A DNA stretch of 64,000 nt from Microlunatus soli (GTDB lineage Bacteria; Actinomycetota; Actinomycetes; Propionibacteriales; Propionibacteriaceae). The DNA is taken from the NCBI RefSeq assembly GCF_900105385.1, contig NZ_LT629772.1, positions 4,464,001 to 4,528,000 of the forward strand. The letters are read 5' to 3'. Shown here one piece after another: positions 43,193 through 52,066 of the stretch. The notes below the pieces were generated by a model, which did not search any database, was not told where the DNA came from, and saw only the letters and a list, made by a program, of their open reading frames with translations. The position numbers and the translations under genes were made by a program. Position 1 is the first letter of the stretch. Every line of letters begins with the position of its first letter.

Positions 43193-43510
43193 ATGCCCAC
43201 AACCTCCGATCCCATTCTGGCGCCCGCGGCTGGAACCGCGATCGAGGAGCGCCCGATCGAGGACTCGTACGACGACTCGCCGTGGGCAACGATCGTCTGG
43301 GACGACCCGGTGAACCTGATGTCCTACGTCGCCCACGTGTTCGCCACCTACTTCCACTACTCCAAGTCCAAGGCACACCGACTGATGATGGCGGTACACA
43401 CCGAGGGCAAGGCGATCGTCGCCACCGGGAGCAAGGAAGAGATGGAACGCGACGTCACCGCGATGCACGAGTACGGTCTGTGGGCAACGCTGGACCGAGC
43501 CGATTCCTGA
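43193..43510 (+). CDS. clpS: ATP-dependent Clp protease adaptor ClpS
   Basis: 105-residue N-end-rule adaptor that delivers substrates to ClpC/ClpA with ClpP. After a disordered N-terminus of about 30 residues it has the ligand-pocket region ATIVWDDPVNLMSYVAHVFATYF, with the Asp-Asp and Asn-Leu-Met residues that bind N-terminal hydrophobic residues, and KAHRLMMAVHTEGKAIVATG and GLWATLDR at the end. The ATG at 43193 fits the -10 spacing. It starts an operon with the DUF2017 gene, 19 bases downstream. Confidence 0.95.
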   Translation: MPTTSDPILAPAAGTAIEERPIEDSYDDSPWATIVWDDPVNLMSYVAHVFATYFHYSKSKAHRLMMAVHTEGKAIVATGSKEEMERDVTAMHEYGLWATLDRADS

Positions 43511-43529
43511 ACCGGGACCCCGAGGACTG

Positions 43530-44105
43530 ATGCACAGATTCAAGAAGCGTGGCGGCGTGATCAGCACCGATCTGACCGCCGACGAGGTCCAGCTGCTGGA
43601 GTCCCTGGTCCGTGAGCTGATCGGACTGCTCGACACCGGCACAGCCGACTCCGCACCGACCGACACCGTCGCCGAGGACGATCCGTTCGCCGCCTGGGCT
43701 GCGGAGCTGGCCGACGACGGTCCGGTGGAGCCGCCCACCGACCCGGTGCTGCAACGGCTGCTGCCCGACGCCTATCCCAACGATCCCAAGGCATCGGCGG
43801 AGTTCCGTCGCTTCACCGATCGCAACCTACGGCAGAAGAAGGCGACCGACGCCGAGGTGGTGCTGAGACACCTCGCAGCGACCGACGGCGGACGGGACCA
43901 GCTGCGGATCCCCGCCGAGGAGGCCGGTTCCTGGCTGCGGACGCTGACCAGCATCCGGCTCGCGGTCGCCGGCCGGCTGGGGATCAACGACAACGACGAC
44001 GCCGAGGCGTTGGCTGCCGTCCCCGACGACGATCCGCGAGCCTTCCTGATCAGCGTCTACGACTGGCTCGGATTCGCTCAGGAGACTCTGGTCCTGGCGC
44101 TCTGA
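43530..44105 (+). CDS. DUF2017 family protein
   Basis: 191-residue actinobacterial DUF2017 protein, the regular partner of ClpS (clpS–DUF2017 neighbour pair, as with Rv1331–Rv1332). Function unknown. It starts HRFKKRGGVISTDLTADEVQLLESL and carries LQRLLPDAYPNDPKASAEFRRF and the C-terminal DDPRAFLISVYDWLGFAQETLV. Mostly helical, acidic, cytosolic. The next gene starts 2 bases after its stop. Confidence 0.9.
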   Translation: MHRFKKRGGVISTDLTADEVQLLESLVRELIGLLDTGTADSAPTDTVAEDDPFAAWAAELADDGPVEPPTDPVLQRLLPDAYPNDPKASAEFRRFTDRNLRQKKATDAEVVLRHLAATDGGRDQLRIPAEEAGSWLRTLTSIRLAVAGRLGINDNDDAEALAAVPDDDPRAFLISVYDWLGFAQETLVLAL

Positions 44106-44107
44106 TC

Positions 44108-44857
44108 ATGAGTGCCGAGCGGGCGATCCGGATCGTCGGCAACGTCGTGCGGCGACCCGCCAAACCCTGGACCGCGACGGTCCAGTCGTTGCTCGGCCAT
44201 CTGCATGCGTGCGGGCTGCCGGTTCCCGAGCCGCTCGGCTACGACACGACCTATGAGTACGTCGGTCTGGTGGAGGGCGACGCGGGCGTCGATGCCTGGC
44301 CGCATCAGGTGGGCTTGGACGGCGTGCGATCGGCCGGGCAGCTGCTGCGCCGGATCCATGACGCGACCGTGGACTGGCGGCCGCCGCCGGCGGCGGAGTG
44401 GTCGGTGCCGTACGGTCCGGGCCCGGTGATCTGTCACGGAGACCCGCAGCCGGCCAACCTGGCCTGGCGGGACGGGCGGGCCGTCGGAATCTTCGACTGG
44501 GATGCGGCCCGGCCCGGGGACCGGAAGAACGATCTCGCCTACGCCCTGATCTGGTTGGCCCCGTTCACCGCCGACTCGGACGAACTGAAACGACGTGGAT
44601 TCACGGCGGCACCGGACCGCCGGGCACGGATCGCGGCGCTGCTGGACGGATACGGCTGGAGCGAACCGTTCGACGTCGTCGACGCGGCCGTCCGGCGGCA
44701 CCAGCAGGCGATCGACGAGGTCGTCCGGCTCGGCGAACGCGGCCATCAGCCGCACGCCGGCTGGGTTGCCGACGGCTGGCCGGCTCGCTGGCGCGCCGGG
44801 CTGGACGCGATGCGCGCGCTCGGTGACGAGATCGAGGACGATGAGCCATGCAGCTGA
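44108..44857 (+). CDS. APH-family phosphotransferase
   Basis: 249 residues, same family as the gene at 2889-3731: IRIVGNVVRRPAKPW in the N-lobe, HGDPQPANLAW as the catalytic loop near residue 112, and IFDWDAARPGD as the metal site near residue 128. The N-lobe looks shorter than usual, lacking the first strands. It follows the DUF2017 gene by 2 bases and overlaps the GNAT/VOC gene by 10 bases, so the clpS operon seems to have been extended. Substrate unknown; resistance cannot be inferred. Confidence 0.8.
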   Translation: MSAERAIRIVGNVVRRPAKPWTATVQSLLGHLHACGLPVPEPLGYDTTYEYVGLVEGDAGVDAWPHQVGLDGVRSAGQLLRRIHDATVDWRPPPAAEWSVPYGPGPVICHGDPQPANLAWRDGRAVGIFDWDAARPGDRKNDLAYALIWLAPFTADSDELKRRGFTAAPDRRARIAALLDGYGWSEPFDVVDAAVRRHQQAIDEVVRLGERGHQPHAGWVADGWPARWRAGLDAMRALGDEIEDDEPCS

Positions 44858-45783
44858 CCACCGATCGTCTTGACCTGGTGCCGCTCGACCCGGACCGGGA
44901 CGCCGAAAGCCTGTTCGCGATGTACTCCGACCCCGAGTACGACCGATACGGCCCGAACGAACCGACCGCCGATGTCGCCGCGACCCGCCGGCGGCTGGCC
45001 GAGATGCTGCGTGCCAACGGCGGCTGGACCTGGGTACTGCGGCTGCGGCCGCGGACCGAGGCGCTCGGGACCATCGGGATCTTCGCTGATCAGGGAACGA
45101 CGATCCGAGGGTTGAGTTGGGGCTTGCGGCGTGATCACTGGGGACGTGGTCTGATGGGTGAGGCCGCGCCGGTCGTGATTGATCATCTGCTCGCACAGCC
45201 GGGCATCGACGGGGTGGAGGCCTGGATCGACACCCGGAACACCCGGTCGATCGGTGTCGCTCGCAGAGCACGGCTGGCGGAGCGAGCGACGCTGGCCCGG
45301 GTCTATCCCGATCACACCGCCCAGCAGGTCGTGATGGCTCGAGCAGCCGAGCCCGGCGACTGCGATGTCCTCGCCGCCCGACCGAACCTGCCGGTCCGCG
45401 ACGTTCGGCAGACCGGCAGGCTGCTGACCAGGGTCCTCGGGCTGACCGTCCTGTTCGAGTACGGCGACCCTCCGACCTTCGCGCGGCTGGGCGTGGCTCC
45501 GTGGACCGGCTCCGCCGGAGTCGACCTCAGTGCTGCCGACGGCGTGATTGCCTGCGCGACGGTCTCCTTCGACATCGGCATCCCGACGGACGTGATGTAT
45601 CGGCGAGCCGCCGAGTCGGGCGTGACGATCGATATGCAGCCGGTGGATCAGCCGTGGGGGACCCGGGAGTTCGTGTTCAGCCTGCCCGAGGGGCATCGGG
45701 TCCGGATCATCGGTCCGGTCCGCCCGGCAGGTGATGCTGCAGCGCACTCCTCGGTGGTGGTGAACGTCCTCCCGACCGGATGA
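44848..45783 (+). CDS. GNAT acetyltransferase fused to a VOC/glyoxalase-like domain
   Basis: 311 residues. The N-terminal half is a RimJ/RimL-like GNAT: LTTDRLDLVPLDPDRD, LSWGLRRDHWGRGLMGEAAP for acetyl-CoA and DTRNTRSIGVARRARLAE. From about residue 175 a glyoxalase/bleomycin-resistance (VOC) domain follows, with LPVRDVRQTGRLLTRVLGLTV at its start and WGTREFVFSLPEGHRVRIIG at its end. The pairing suggests one protein that modifies and also binds a small molecule or drug. It converges on the sulfotransferase gene with 5 bases between stops. Confidence 0.8.
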   Translation: MQLTTDRLDLVPLDPDRDAESLFAMYSDPEYDRYGPNEPTADVAATRRRLAEMLRANGGWTWVLRLRPRTEALGTIGIFADQGTTIRGLSWGLRRDHWGRGLMGEAAPVVIDHLLAQPGIDGVEAWIDTRNTRSIGVARRARLAERATLARVYPDHTAQQVVMARAAEPGDCDVLAARPNLPVRDVRQTGRLLTRVLGLTVLFEYGDPPTFARLGVAPWTGSAGVDLSAADGVIACATVSFDIGIPTDVMYRRAAESGVTIDMQPVDQPWGTREFVFSLPEGHRVRIIGPVRPAGDAAAHSSVVVNVLPTG

Positions 45784-45788
45784 GGCCG

Positions 45789-46598
45789 TCAGAGGTCGAT
45801 GAAGAGCCAGCTGTCCCGCGGGTAGTTCCACGCCTCGAAGTCGGCCTCATACAGGGTGTGCACGATGTCGGCCAGTTCCCGGCGATAAGCCGCGGCCAGC
45901 GGGGAGTAGGGCGTCGGGTTGAGGACCTCACGCGCCCGCTGCCGGACGTCATCCGGTGCGCCGAGGCGGGTGAGGATCGCGGTGAAGTCGTCCTGGAAGG
46001 ACTCGAACCGGCCGATCACGTCGTAACGGATGCAATCCTGCTGGAGTACGGCGGTCTGGGCCGCAAGATGGCCGTCGGTGATGATGCGTGGGTCGTCGGA
46101 AGCGGCGACGAGCCGTACGAAGTCGTCGAAGGTGACCATGCCGGCCCGCCGACTGTCGCGGGCCGGATAGTCGAACGCCTCCCTGATCTCGCCACGGAGC
46201 CAGTCGTACTGCTGCTCCCAGGTGTTGCCGATCTTGGATTTGTACGCCGAATAGAGCCGGGCATAGGGATTGCGGACGAAAGCGAACCGCAGCCAGTCCG
46301 GCGACATGATCATCTCGACGTTGTCGGCGACGGTGAAGTCCGCAAGTCGTGGCCCCTCGTCGTGGATGTGCTCCGACGGTGGTAACCCGTCGAACTCGCG
46401 GAGCACCGTCTTGGTCGTCGTACAGGCCACCTTCGGGATCGGCACGCAGACCCAGCGGTGTGCGACCGACACCCTTGAGTGATAGCCCCAGGTCTGGTAG
46501 CCGTCGGTCGCACGGCGCTGGGTGATCAGCTGCGCGAGCCGGTCCTGTTCGGTGATCATGGCACCGTCGATGATGCCCAGCAGGTCGCTGCACGGCAA
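45789..46598 (-). CDS. Sulfotransferase family 2 protein
   Basis: About 255-270 residues with the PAPS-dependent sulfotransferase signatures: the 5'-phosphosulfate loop VPIPKVACTTTKTVL near residue 55 and the 3'-phosphate site FAFVRNPYARLYSAYKSKI near residue 105. This branch resembles carbohydrate sulfotransferases, so a cell-surface polysaccharide or sulfated glycolipid is a likely acceptor (inference). The start is uncertain: TTG 46598 gives 269 residues, ATG 46559 gives 256; neither has a good ribosome site or a -10 at 7 bases. Confidence 0.82.
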   Translation of the reverse strand: MPCSDLLGIIDGAMITEQDRLAQLITQRRATDGYQTWGYHSRVSVAHRWVCVPIPKVACTTTKTVLREFDGLPPSEHIHDEGPRLADFTVADNVEMIMSPDWLRFAFVRNPYARLYSAYKSKIGNTWEQQYDWLRGEIREAFDYPARDSRRAGMVTFDDFVRLVAASDDPRIITDGHLAAQTAVLQQDCIRYDVIGRFESFQDDFTAILTRLGAPDDVRQRAREVLNPTPYSPLAAAYRRELADIVHTLYEADFEAWNYPRDSWLFIDL

Positions 46599-46702
46599 CT
46601 GCTTTGCGACGTGTCCGGTTGCAGCCCGGACGGTCCGTCATGACGGCGCCGGTCCGTTCTCCGAAGAGTGCGAACCAGTGGCGAGCGGCGGAGCCGGAGC
46701 GA

Positions 46703-48391
46703 TCAGGTGGCGTCGGGTGTGGGCGCGCTGGTGTGCCAGATGTGTTGGGCGAAGCTGCCACGTCCGAGGTCGTAGCTGCCGGTCGCGTTGACCAGAAACA
46801 CTCTGCCTTCCGGCGCCCGGAACACCAACGTTCCGGGCTCGGGTCGTCGCCGTTTCCACAGTCCGTGGGTGATCACGTTGTGTTCCCGGCGGCCGGCGGG
46901 GGAGAGGTTGTCCTCCCGGGTTTGAGCCGGGACGCCTTCGACGAACGGGATGTTGTGGTCAAGATCAAGGTGACGCCCGACGGCTCCGGAGTAGGGGAAC
47001 ATGCTGCCGGGGTGTTTGAGGAACAGGCGTTCTCGCATCTCCCGCGGGATCTCGTAGGAATCCACCGGTGTCAGGTCGACCGTGAGGTCGATGACGGGTT
47101 TGAGGGTGATGTTGCAGTGGCCGAGCCAGTCGGCGACCAGGCTGCTGATCATGGGGCCGATGTCTTCGATCCGGGTGACGCCGAGTCCGGTGTCGAGGGT
47201 TTCTTTGGCGATGTGGACGTAGAGGGTGGCGTTGGGTCGGAACGTGGCCGGGTTGATCTTGCCGATCGCGCGGATCGCGAGCTCGGCCAGCCTGCGGTCT
47301 TGATCAACGCGGGGGAAGCGGCCGGTTGCGCCGTCGTCCAGGGGATCCGGTGGCGGTTCGTCCTGGGAGTCGTGATCATCGGGTTGCGGCTCACGCGCCC
47401 TGTCGTGATCATGCGGCTGTTGGCCCGGTGCGGGCGTCGCGGTGTCGGCGGGCTGGTCCTGGTCGACATCCTCGCCGAGCGCCGATGATGCGGACGCGTG
47501 CGGCCCGGCCGTCCACGTGTCGGCGTCGTTCGTCGGTTTCGGGAAGAGGGAGTCGTCGTCGGGGTCGGGATCGAAGAGCGTGGGTTCGGTGTCTTCGGCG
47601 ATCATCCGGACCGCGTCGAGGGGGTTGGCCAGGACGTCGATGGCGGCGGCCATCCGTTCGTTCTTGGTGCCGGTGTGGCCGCGGCGGGTGAGGATGTCGG
47701 CGATCCTGGTGACTTGGGCGTAGAACCGGATCCCCGCTGGTGAGTCGGTGAGGATGTAGATGCCTTTGATGCCGTGTTCGTTGCTCTGATTGATGAAGAC
47801 GCCGACCTCCTTGCAGGCTTCCTCGGCGAGCTTCTTCACGTTCTCGGCGTCGACCCGGATGATCGTGGCTTCGAGTTGGGCAAGGAGTTTGTTCCAGGAC
47901 CAGTGTCCGACCATCGGCGCGATCGACCGATCAATCTCCAACGCCTGCTCCAGGGTCAGGTGCCGAGTTTGGCGGGCGATGGTCTGACAATCCAGGGCGT
48001 CGACCTCGTTCCTGCAAAGGCGTTGCCACAGGCAGGGCAGGCGGTGGCGGAGGTCGAGGGCGTCGGCGATGATCCGTTCGGCAGAGCCGGTGGATTTGTG
48101 CAGGGTGGCGGCGAGGTCGGTGACGCAGAATCGGCTGAGTTCGGGGGTGCCGTCGCCGCCGGGTCGGATCGGGCGGTCGCCGCCGGGGATCGCTAACTGG
48201 TGGGCGGCGATGCTGTCGGCGGGGAAGCGGTCGGCCCAGGTTGCTGCCACGCAGAGCCTGGCGTTGGTGGTGGCGCGGACGAGCCAGTCGATGGCGGTGA
48301 CGTGGTGCAGGAGTTGGTCGGTGGCCAGGCAGGACGGATCGATGCCCGCCGTCGTCTGGGCTGTGTGCATCAGCCCGCTGCCATCGATCAT
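46703..48391 (-). CDS. HNH endonuclease domain protein with DUF222 (13E12-like)
   Basis: 562 residues. The N-terminal two-thirds is DUF222-like, mostly helical with an acidic Pro/Asp/Gln-rich segment in the middle. The C-terminal end carries an HNH-like nuclease region HLDLDHNIPFVEG with DNLSPAGRREHNVITHGLW. This family is multicopy in actinobacteria (13E12 repeats of mycobacteria) and behaves as a selfish or mobile-associated gene. ATG 48391 is fixed by TAGTGT 7 bases upstream. A TTATCCACA is present near its 5' side. Confidence 0.85.
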   Translation of the reverse strand: MIDGSGLMHTAQTTAGIDPSCLATDQLLHHVTAIDWLVRATTNARLCVAATWADRFPADSIAAHQLAIPGGDRPIRPGGDGTPELSRFCVTDLAATLHKSTGSAERIIADALDLRHRLPCLWQRLCRNEVDALDCQTIARQTRHLTLEQALEIDRSIAPMVGHWSWNKLLAQLEATIIRVDAENVKKLAEEACKEVGVFINQSNEHGIKGIYILTDSPAGIRFYAQVTRIADILTRRGHTGTKNERMAAAIDVLANPLDAVRMIAEDTEPTLFDPDPDDDSLFPKPTNDADTWTAGPHASASSALGEDVDQDQPADTATPAPGQQPHDHDRAREPQPDDHDSQDEPPPDPLDDGATGRFPRVDQDRRLAELAIRAIGKINPATFRPNATLYVHIAKETLDTGLGVTRIEDIGPMISSLVADWLGHCNITLKPVIDLTVDLTPVDSYEIPREMRERLFLKHPGSMFPYSGAVGRHLDLDHNIPFVEGVPAQTREDNLSPAGRREHNVITHGLWKRRRPEPGTLVFRAPEGRVFLVNATGSYDLGRGSFAQHIWHTSAPTPDAT

Positions 48392-48398
48392 GTGATCA

Positions 48399-48404
48399 AC
48401 ACTA
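48399..48404 (-). promoter_or_regulatory. -10 element (TAGTGT) of leaderless HNH gene
   Basis: TAGTGT on the minus strand, 7 bases before the ATG at 48391. Confidence 0.5.
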
Positions 48405-48528
48405 GGCAGGGGGTCTGACAGTTTGTGCCGGTCGAGATCCCAAGCCAGTAACGGTTATCCACAGATTTTGGGTCGAGTTCGCACGGCGGGTTGACCGCGC
48501 TTCGACAAGCTCATGGCGCTTGGGTGGG
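48405..48528. other. Intergenic segment with TTATCCACA and one dispersed repeat
   Basis: Contains TTATCCACA (48455-48463), identical to a consensus DnaA box but single, and CTTCGACAAGCTCA (48500-48513), the cleanest single copy of the repeat family seen at 9751 and 21258. No gene. Confidence 0.6.
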
Positions 48529-49449
48529 TCAGCCCTTGACGCCGGTCAGGGTGATGCCTTGGATGAACATCCGCTGCGCGAAGAAGAACAGGATGATGAT
48601 CGGGATCACGGTGATCGTTGCGGCGGCCATCAGGGGTCCGAAGTCGGTGGCGAACTGGCCCTTGAAGTAGCTCAAGCCCAAGGACAGCGTGTAGAGCTTG
48701 GGATCGGAGAGGTAGATCAGCGGGCCGAGCAGGTCGTTCCAGGAGATCAGGAACTGGAAGAGCCCGATCGCCACCAGCGCCGGCTTGACCAGCGGCAGGA
48801 TGATCCGGACGAAGATCGACCACTCACCGGCGCCGTCGATCCGGGCACTCTCGCTCAGCTCCTGCGGGATCGTCATCAGGAACTGCCGCATCAGGAAGAT
48901 GTAGACCGGGACGCCGAGCCAACTCGGCAGGATCAGCGGCACCCAGGTGTTGGTCAGATGCAGTGCGCGATAGATCTCGAAGGTCGGGAACATCGTCACG
49001 AAGGCCGGGATCATCATCGTGGACAGGATCATCCCGAACAACACATTGCGCCCCCGCCAGGGGATCCGGGCCAGGCCGTAGCCGACCATCGCAGAGCTGA
49101 AGACGGTGCCGCAGACCGACAGCAGACAGACGATGAACGTGTTGATCATGAAACGGAAGATCGGGAACACGGTGAAGGCCTGGACGAAGTTGTCGAAGGT
49201 CATCGTGTCGGGGAACCAGATCGTCGGTACGGCGTTCAACACCTCGGGCGTCTTGAACGCGCCGGTGATCATCCAGAACAGCGGGATCAGGAAGATCACC
49301 GACAACCCGATCAGCACGGCGTGCTTGGCCATCGCGGCGAGCAGCCGGGGCATCAGCGGTCGGCGTCGTTGTGGCGGCCGCCGCGTCGCAGCCGCGGCCT
49401 GGCGGTCAGATTCGGCAGCGGGTGCCGCCACGGTATCGGTGCTGGTCAT
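48529..49449 (-). CDS. Sugar ABC transporter permease (MalG type)
   Basis: 306-residue CUT1 permease, second importer of the window. After an Ala/Arg/Pro-rich N-terminus of about 35 residues come six spans; the EAA loop reads ESARIDGAGEWSIFVRIILP. It ends LTGVKG, as in many MalG-like proteins. The ATG at 49449 is 2 bases after the stop of the partner permease gene, so the two are translated together. No ATPase gene is linked. Confidence 0.92.
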   Translation of the reverse strand: MTSTDTVAAPAAESDRQAAAATRRPPQRRRPLMPRLLAAMAKHAVLIGLSVIFLIPLFWMITGAFKTPEVLNAVPTIWFPDTMTFDNFVQAFTVFPIFRFMINTFIVCLLSVCGTVFSSAMVGYGLARIPWRGRNVLFGMILSTMMIPAFVTMFPTFEIYRALHLTNTWVPLILPSWLGVPVYIFLMRQFLMTIPQELSESARIDGAGEWSIFVRIILPLVKPALVAIGLFQFLISWNDLLGPLIYLSDPKLYTLSLGLSYFKGQFATDFGPLMAAATITVIPIIILFFFAQRMFIQGITLTGVKG

Positions 49450-49451
49450 GA

Positions 49452-50414
49452 TCAACGACCCCCGTAGTAGACGCGACGTCCGAATATCCAGAACACCAAG
49501 AGCGCAGAGACGCCGCAGAGGATGAACAGCACCCAGGCGATGGCGCTGGCGTAGCCGATCTTGAAGAAGGCGAAGGCGTTCATGTAGAGGTACAGTCCGG
49601 CGACCAAGGTCGAGTTGGCGGGTGTACCCAACCCGTCGGTCAGCACGAACACCTCGGTGAAGTACTGGAAGCCCGCGATCAGTCCGGTCACCAGTGCGAA
49701 CAGCAGGTGTGGCGACAGGAATGGCAGCGTCACGTTGCGGAAGCGGCTGAATACGCCGGCGCCGTCGATCTTGGCCTGTTCGTGCAACTCCTCGGGTACG
49801 TCCTGGACGCCGGCGAGCAGGATCACCATCAGGTTGCCGGCACCCCAGACCGAGATGATGATCAAGGCCGGCTTGGACCACAACGGGTCACTCAGCCAAC
49901 CAGGACCGGCGATGCCGAACTTGGCCAGCAGACTGTTCATCGCGCCGTACTGCGGGTTGAGGACGAAGGACCAGACCACCGCCGTGGCCACCAGCGGCAC
50001 GATGCTGGGGATGTAGAAGAACACCCGATACATGCCGCGACCGCGGACCTTCATGTTCAGCAGCAGCGCCAGCCCGAACGCGACCGCGATCCCCAACGGG
50101 ACGGCGCCGATCATGATGAAGGCGGTGTTGCCCAGTGCTGTCCAGAAGGTGTCATCGGTGAGCAGATCACGATAGTTCTGCAGGCCGATCCATCGGCCGC
50201 GGGTCAAGGCGCTGGCCGAGGTGAAGCTGTTCTGCAGCGATCGCAGCACCGGGTAGGCGGTCAGGAACAGCAGCCCGACGATCGCCGGTGAGCAGAAGAT
50301 CAGGCCCCACTTGAGATTCTGTCGTCGGACGGCGGATCCACGTCGGCGCTGTCGGCCGGCGGATGCAGGCGTACGGTCACCGGCCGATGCCGGGCGCGCG
50401 GCTGTCGTGGTCAT
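49452..50414 (-). CDS. Sugar ABC transporter permease (MalF type)
   Basis: 320-residue CUT1 permease with a basic Ser/Ala-rich N-terminus and six spans. EAA loop EQAKIDGAGVFSRFRNVTLP. It begins 10 bases after the binding-protein stop, with AGGAG 6 bases before the ATG. Together with its neighbours it forms a typical binding protein–permease–permease operon, here followed by no hydrolase, so the sugar cannot be guessed beyond an oligosaccharide. Confidence 0.92.
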   Translation of the reverse strand: MTTTAARPASAGDRTPASAGRQRRRGSAVRRQNLKWGLIFCSPAIVGLLFLTAYPVLRSLQNSFTSASALTRGRWIGLQNYRDLLTDDTFWTALGNTAFIMIGAVPLGIAVAFGLALLLNMKVRGRGMYRVFFYIPSIVPLVATAVVWSFVLNPQYGAMNSLLAKFGIAGPGWLSDPLWSKPALIIISVWGAGNLMVILLAGVQDVPEELHEQAKIDGAGVFSRFRNVTLPFLSPHLLFALVTGLIAGFQYFTEVFVLTDGLGTPANSTLVAGLYLYMNAFAFFKIGYASAIAWVLFILCGVSALLVFWIFGRRVYYGGR

Positions 50415-50424
50415 GATCGTCTCC

Positions 50425-51822
50425 TCACCCGACCCGCTTCATTCGGGTGGTCTCACGTTCGGTGAGCTGCTTGATCTCGCGCAGCGCATCCAGCGGCTTC
50501 TGCTGTCCGTAGACGACCTTGGACATCTTCTCCTCGAACTGCTGACTGTAGAAGTTCGCCGCGAGCACGTTCGGGCGGGCGTTCGTCATCCGCATCAGCG
50601 TCTTGTAGAAGACACCCATCACCGGATCTGCGGCGATCTTCCGGTTCACCGGCGCCGGGCTGTAGGCCGGCGGGAAGCCGATGTTCTTCCAGGCCGCCGC
50701 GGTTCCCGCGTCCTCGGTGCCCATCCACTTGATGAACTCCCAGGCCGCCTCCTTCTGCGGAGCGTTCTTGGGGATGAAGAAGGACCAGCCACCGAGCCAG
50801 GCGCCCTCACCCGGCCGTTCGGCGCCCGGCGGTTGATAGGGCAGCAGCGTCGAACCGAACTCCAGCTTGGGATTGAGTTGCTTGATCTGCGCGACGTTGG
50901 CCGAGACCAGTCCCGACATCCCCAGATTGCCGGTGACGAACGGATGGGCAGCAAGCGACGGTGGCGAGATCGACAACGCACCGGCCCAGCCGATCCGCTT
51001 GGCCCGGGATGCGATCCATTCCAAGGCCTTGACCGCATACTCGTTGTCCGGTGTGACCTGATCGGTGCCGGGTTCGGCGAGCCGGCCGCCGAAGGCGTAG
51101 GTCCAGGTCAGCATCGAGTTGTTACCCCCGTACTGATCCCACGGGACGATCCCGATCTTGAGCACCCGGCCCCCCTTGATCTTGGTGATCTTGTTGTCGT
51201 ACTCGGTGACCTCCTCGATGGTGGTCGGCGGCTTGTCCGGGTCGAGACCGGCATCCTCGAAGAGCTGTTTGTTCCAGTAGAAGGGGAAGTTGGCGTCGGC
51301 GTCCCACGGGACATGCCAGATGCCGTCGCGGTACTGCATCCCCTTCTGGGCGCTGGGCAGGAAGCCACCGAGGTCGATTCCGTCCCGTTCGAAGTACGGC
51401 GCCAGATCGGTCATGATGCCGAGCCGGGTCCACATCGGCGCCACGTCAGCGGCGCACAGGCCGATGTCGGGCGACTCGTCGCCGGCGATCGCGGTGAACA
51501 GCCGCTGCCGGGTCGACGGATTCTCCGGGGCGAACACGACCCGAACGCCGATGTCGGGATGACTCTGTTCGAAGTCCGTTGCACACTTCACGATGCCGCT
51601 GCCTGCGGCGTCGCCCCAGATGTTGAAGATCGAGATCGTGAACTTCCGGCCCGGCGCGGCGTCCTTGCTCGGGCTGGTCTTCATACCGTCGGCGCCCTGG
51701 GACACCACCTGGCAGCCGGTCGACCCGAGGGCCAGCGCGGCCGTACCGGCGGCTCCGGCGCCGAGCAGGGCACGGCGGGAGACGCGACCTGTCCGGTCGG
51801 TGGCATGAAGGGACCTCGTCAT
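50425..51822 (-). CDS. Sugar ABC transporter substrate-binding lipoprotein
   Basis: 465-residue CUT1 binding protein. Twin-arginine signal (RVSRRALLGAG) and lipobox LGSTGC with Cys37 indicate Tat export and lipid anchoring. The mature part has SPDIGLCAADVAPMWTRLG, GIWHVPWDADANFPFYWNKQLFEDAG and WLGGWSFFIPKNAPQKEAAWEFIKWM, all usual for the class. ATG 51822 was chosen over an upstream start because it has GGAG 6 bases away and places the Tat motif near residue 15. A LacI-type operator lies about 100 bases upstream. Confidence 0.9.
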   Translation of the reverse strand: MTRSLHATDRTGRVSRRALLGAGAAGTAALALGSTGCQVVSQGADGMKTSPSKDAAPGRKFTISIFNIWGDAAGSGIVKCATDFEQSHPDIGVRVVFAPENPSTRQRLFTAIAGDESPDIGLCAADVAPMWTRLGIMTDLAPYFERDGIDLGGFLPSAQKGMQYRDGIWHVPWDADANFPFYWNKQLFEDAGLDPDKPPTTIEEVTEYDNKITKIKGGRVLKIGIVPWDQYGGNNSMLTWTYAFGGRLAEPGTDQVTPDNEYAVKALEWIASRAKRIGWAGALSISPPSLAAHPFVTGNLGMSGLVSANVAQIKQLNPKLEFGSTLLPYQPPGAERPGEGAWLGGWSFFIPKNAPQKEAAWEFIKWMGTEDAGTAAAWKNIGFPPAYSPAPVNRKIAADPVMGVFYKTLMRMTNARPNVLAANFYSQQFEEKMSKVVYGQQKPLDALREIKQLTERETTRMKRVG

Positions 51823-51919
51823 CGGCTGCTCCCGGGCACACATCGTCGTGATTGGGTCGTGGCCCTGCAGCGTTCGGGCAGCCTCCCGGGCTGCCGACGT
51901 CGCATCCCCCGAGGCGGCG

Positions 51920-51966
51920 TTGAATCGATTTAATCAGGTCCCGGAGGAGAACGGGAGGGTTGAATC
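51920..51966. promoter_or_regulatory. LacI-family operator upstream of sugar ABC operon
   Basis: TTGAATCGATTTAA (51920-51933) is a 14-base near-palindrome with the CG centre typical of LacI-family sites; a half-site TTGAATC recurs at 51960-51966. It lies between the phosphoesterase terminator and the importer operon. No LacI-type gene is in the window. Confidence 0.55.
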
Positions 51967-51998
51967 TGGTCGGCAGCGATGGTATCTGCGGGCAGCGA

Positions 51999-52030
51999 AA
52001 CGGCCCGCCGGAAACGTCCGGCGGGCCGTT
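51999..52030 (-). terminator. Terminator of the ABC–phosphoesterase operon
   Basis: Perfect 13-base stem AACGGCCCGCCGG (51999-52011) and its complement (52018-52030) with a 6-base loop, about 37 bases beyond the phosphoesterase stop. The U run on the minus strand is short, as is common in high-GC actinobacteria. Confidence 0.75.
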
Positions 52031-52066
52031 CGATCGGTCAGCGAGCTGCTGATCAGTGCCTCAGGA

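Noticed and set aside
46614..46632. GTCCGG-loop-CCGGAC hairpin between the sulfotransferase and HNH genes
   Set aside because: Six-base arms without a T run are expected by chance at this GC content; too weak to call a terminator.
48455..48463. Perfect DnaA-box-like TTATCCACA
   Set aside because: Only one copy, no cluster, no AT-rich unwinding region and no dnaA/dnaN/gyr genes near. Not an origin; such a sequence often occurs beside HNH/DUF222 genes.
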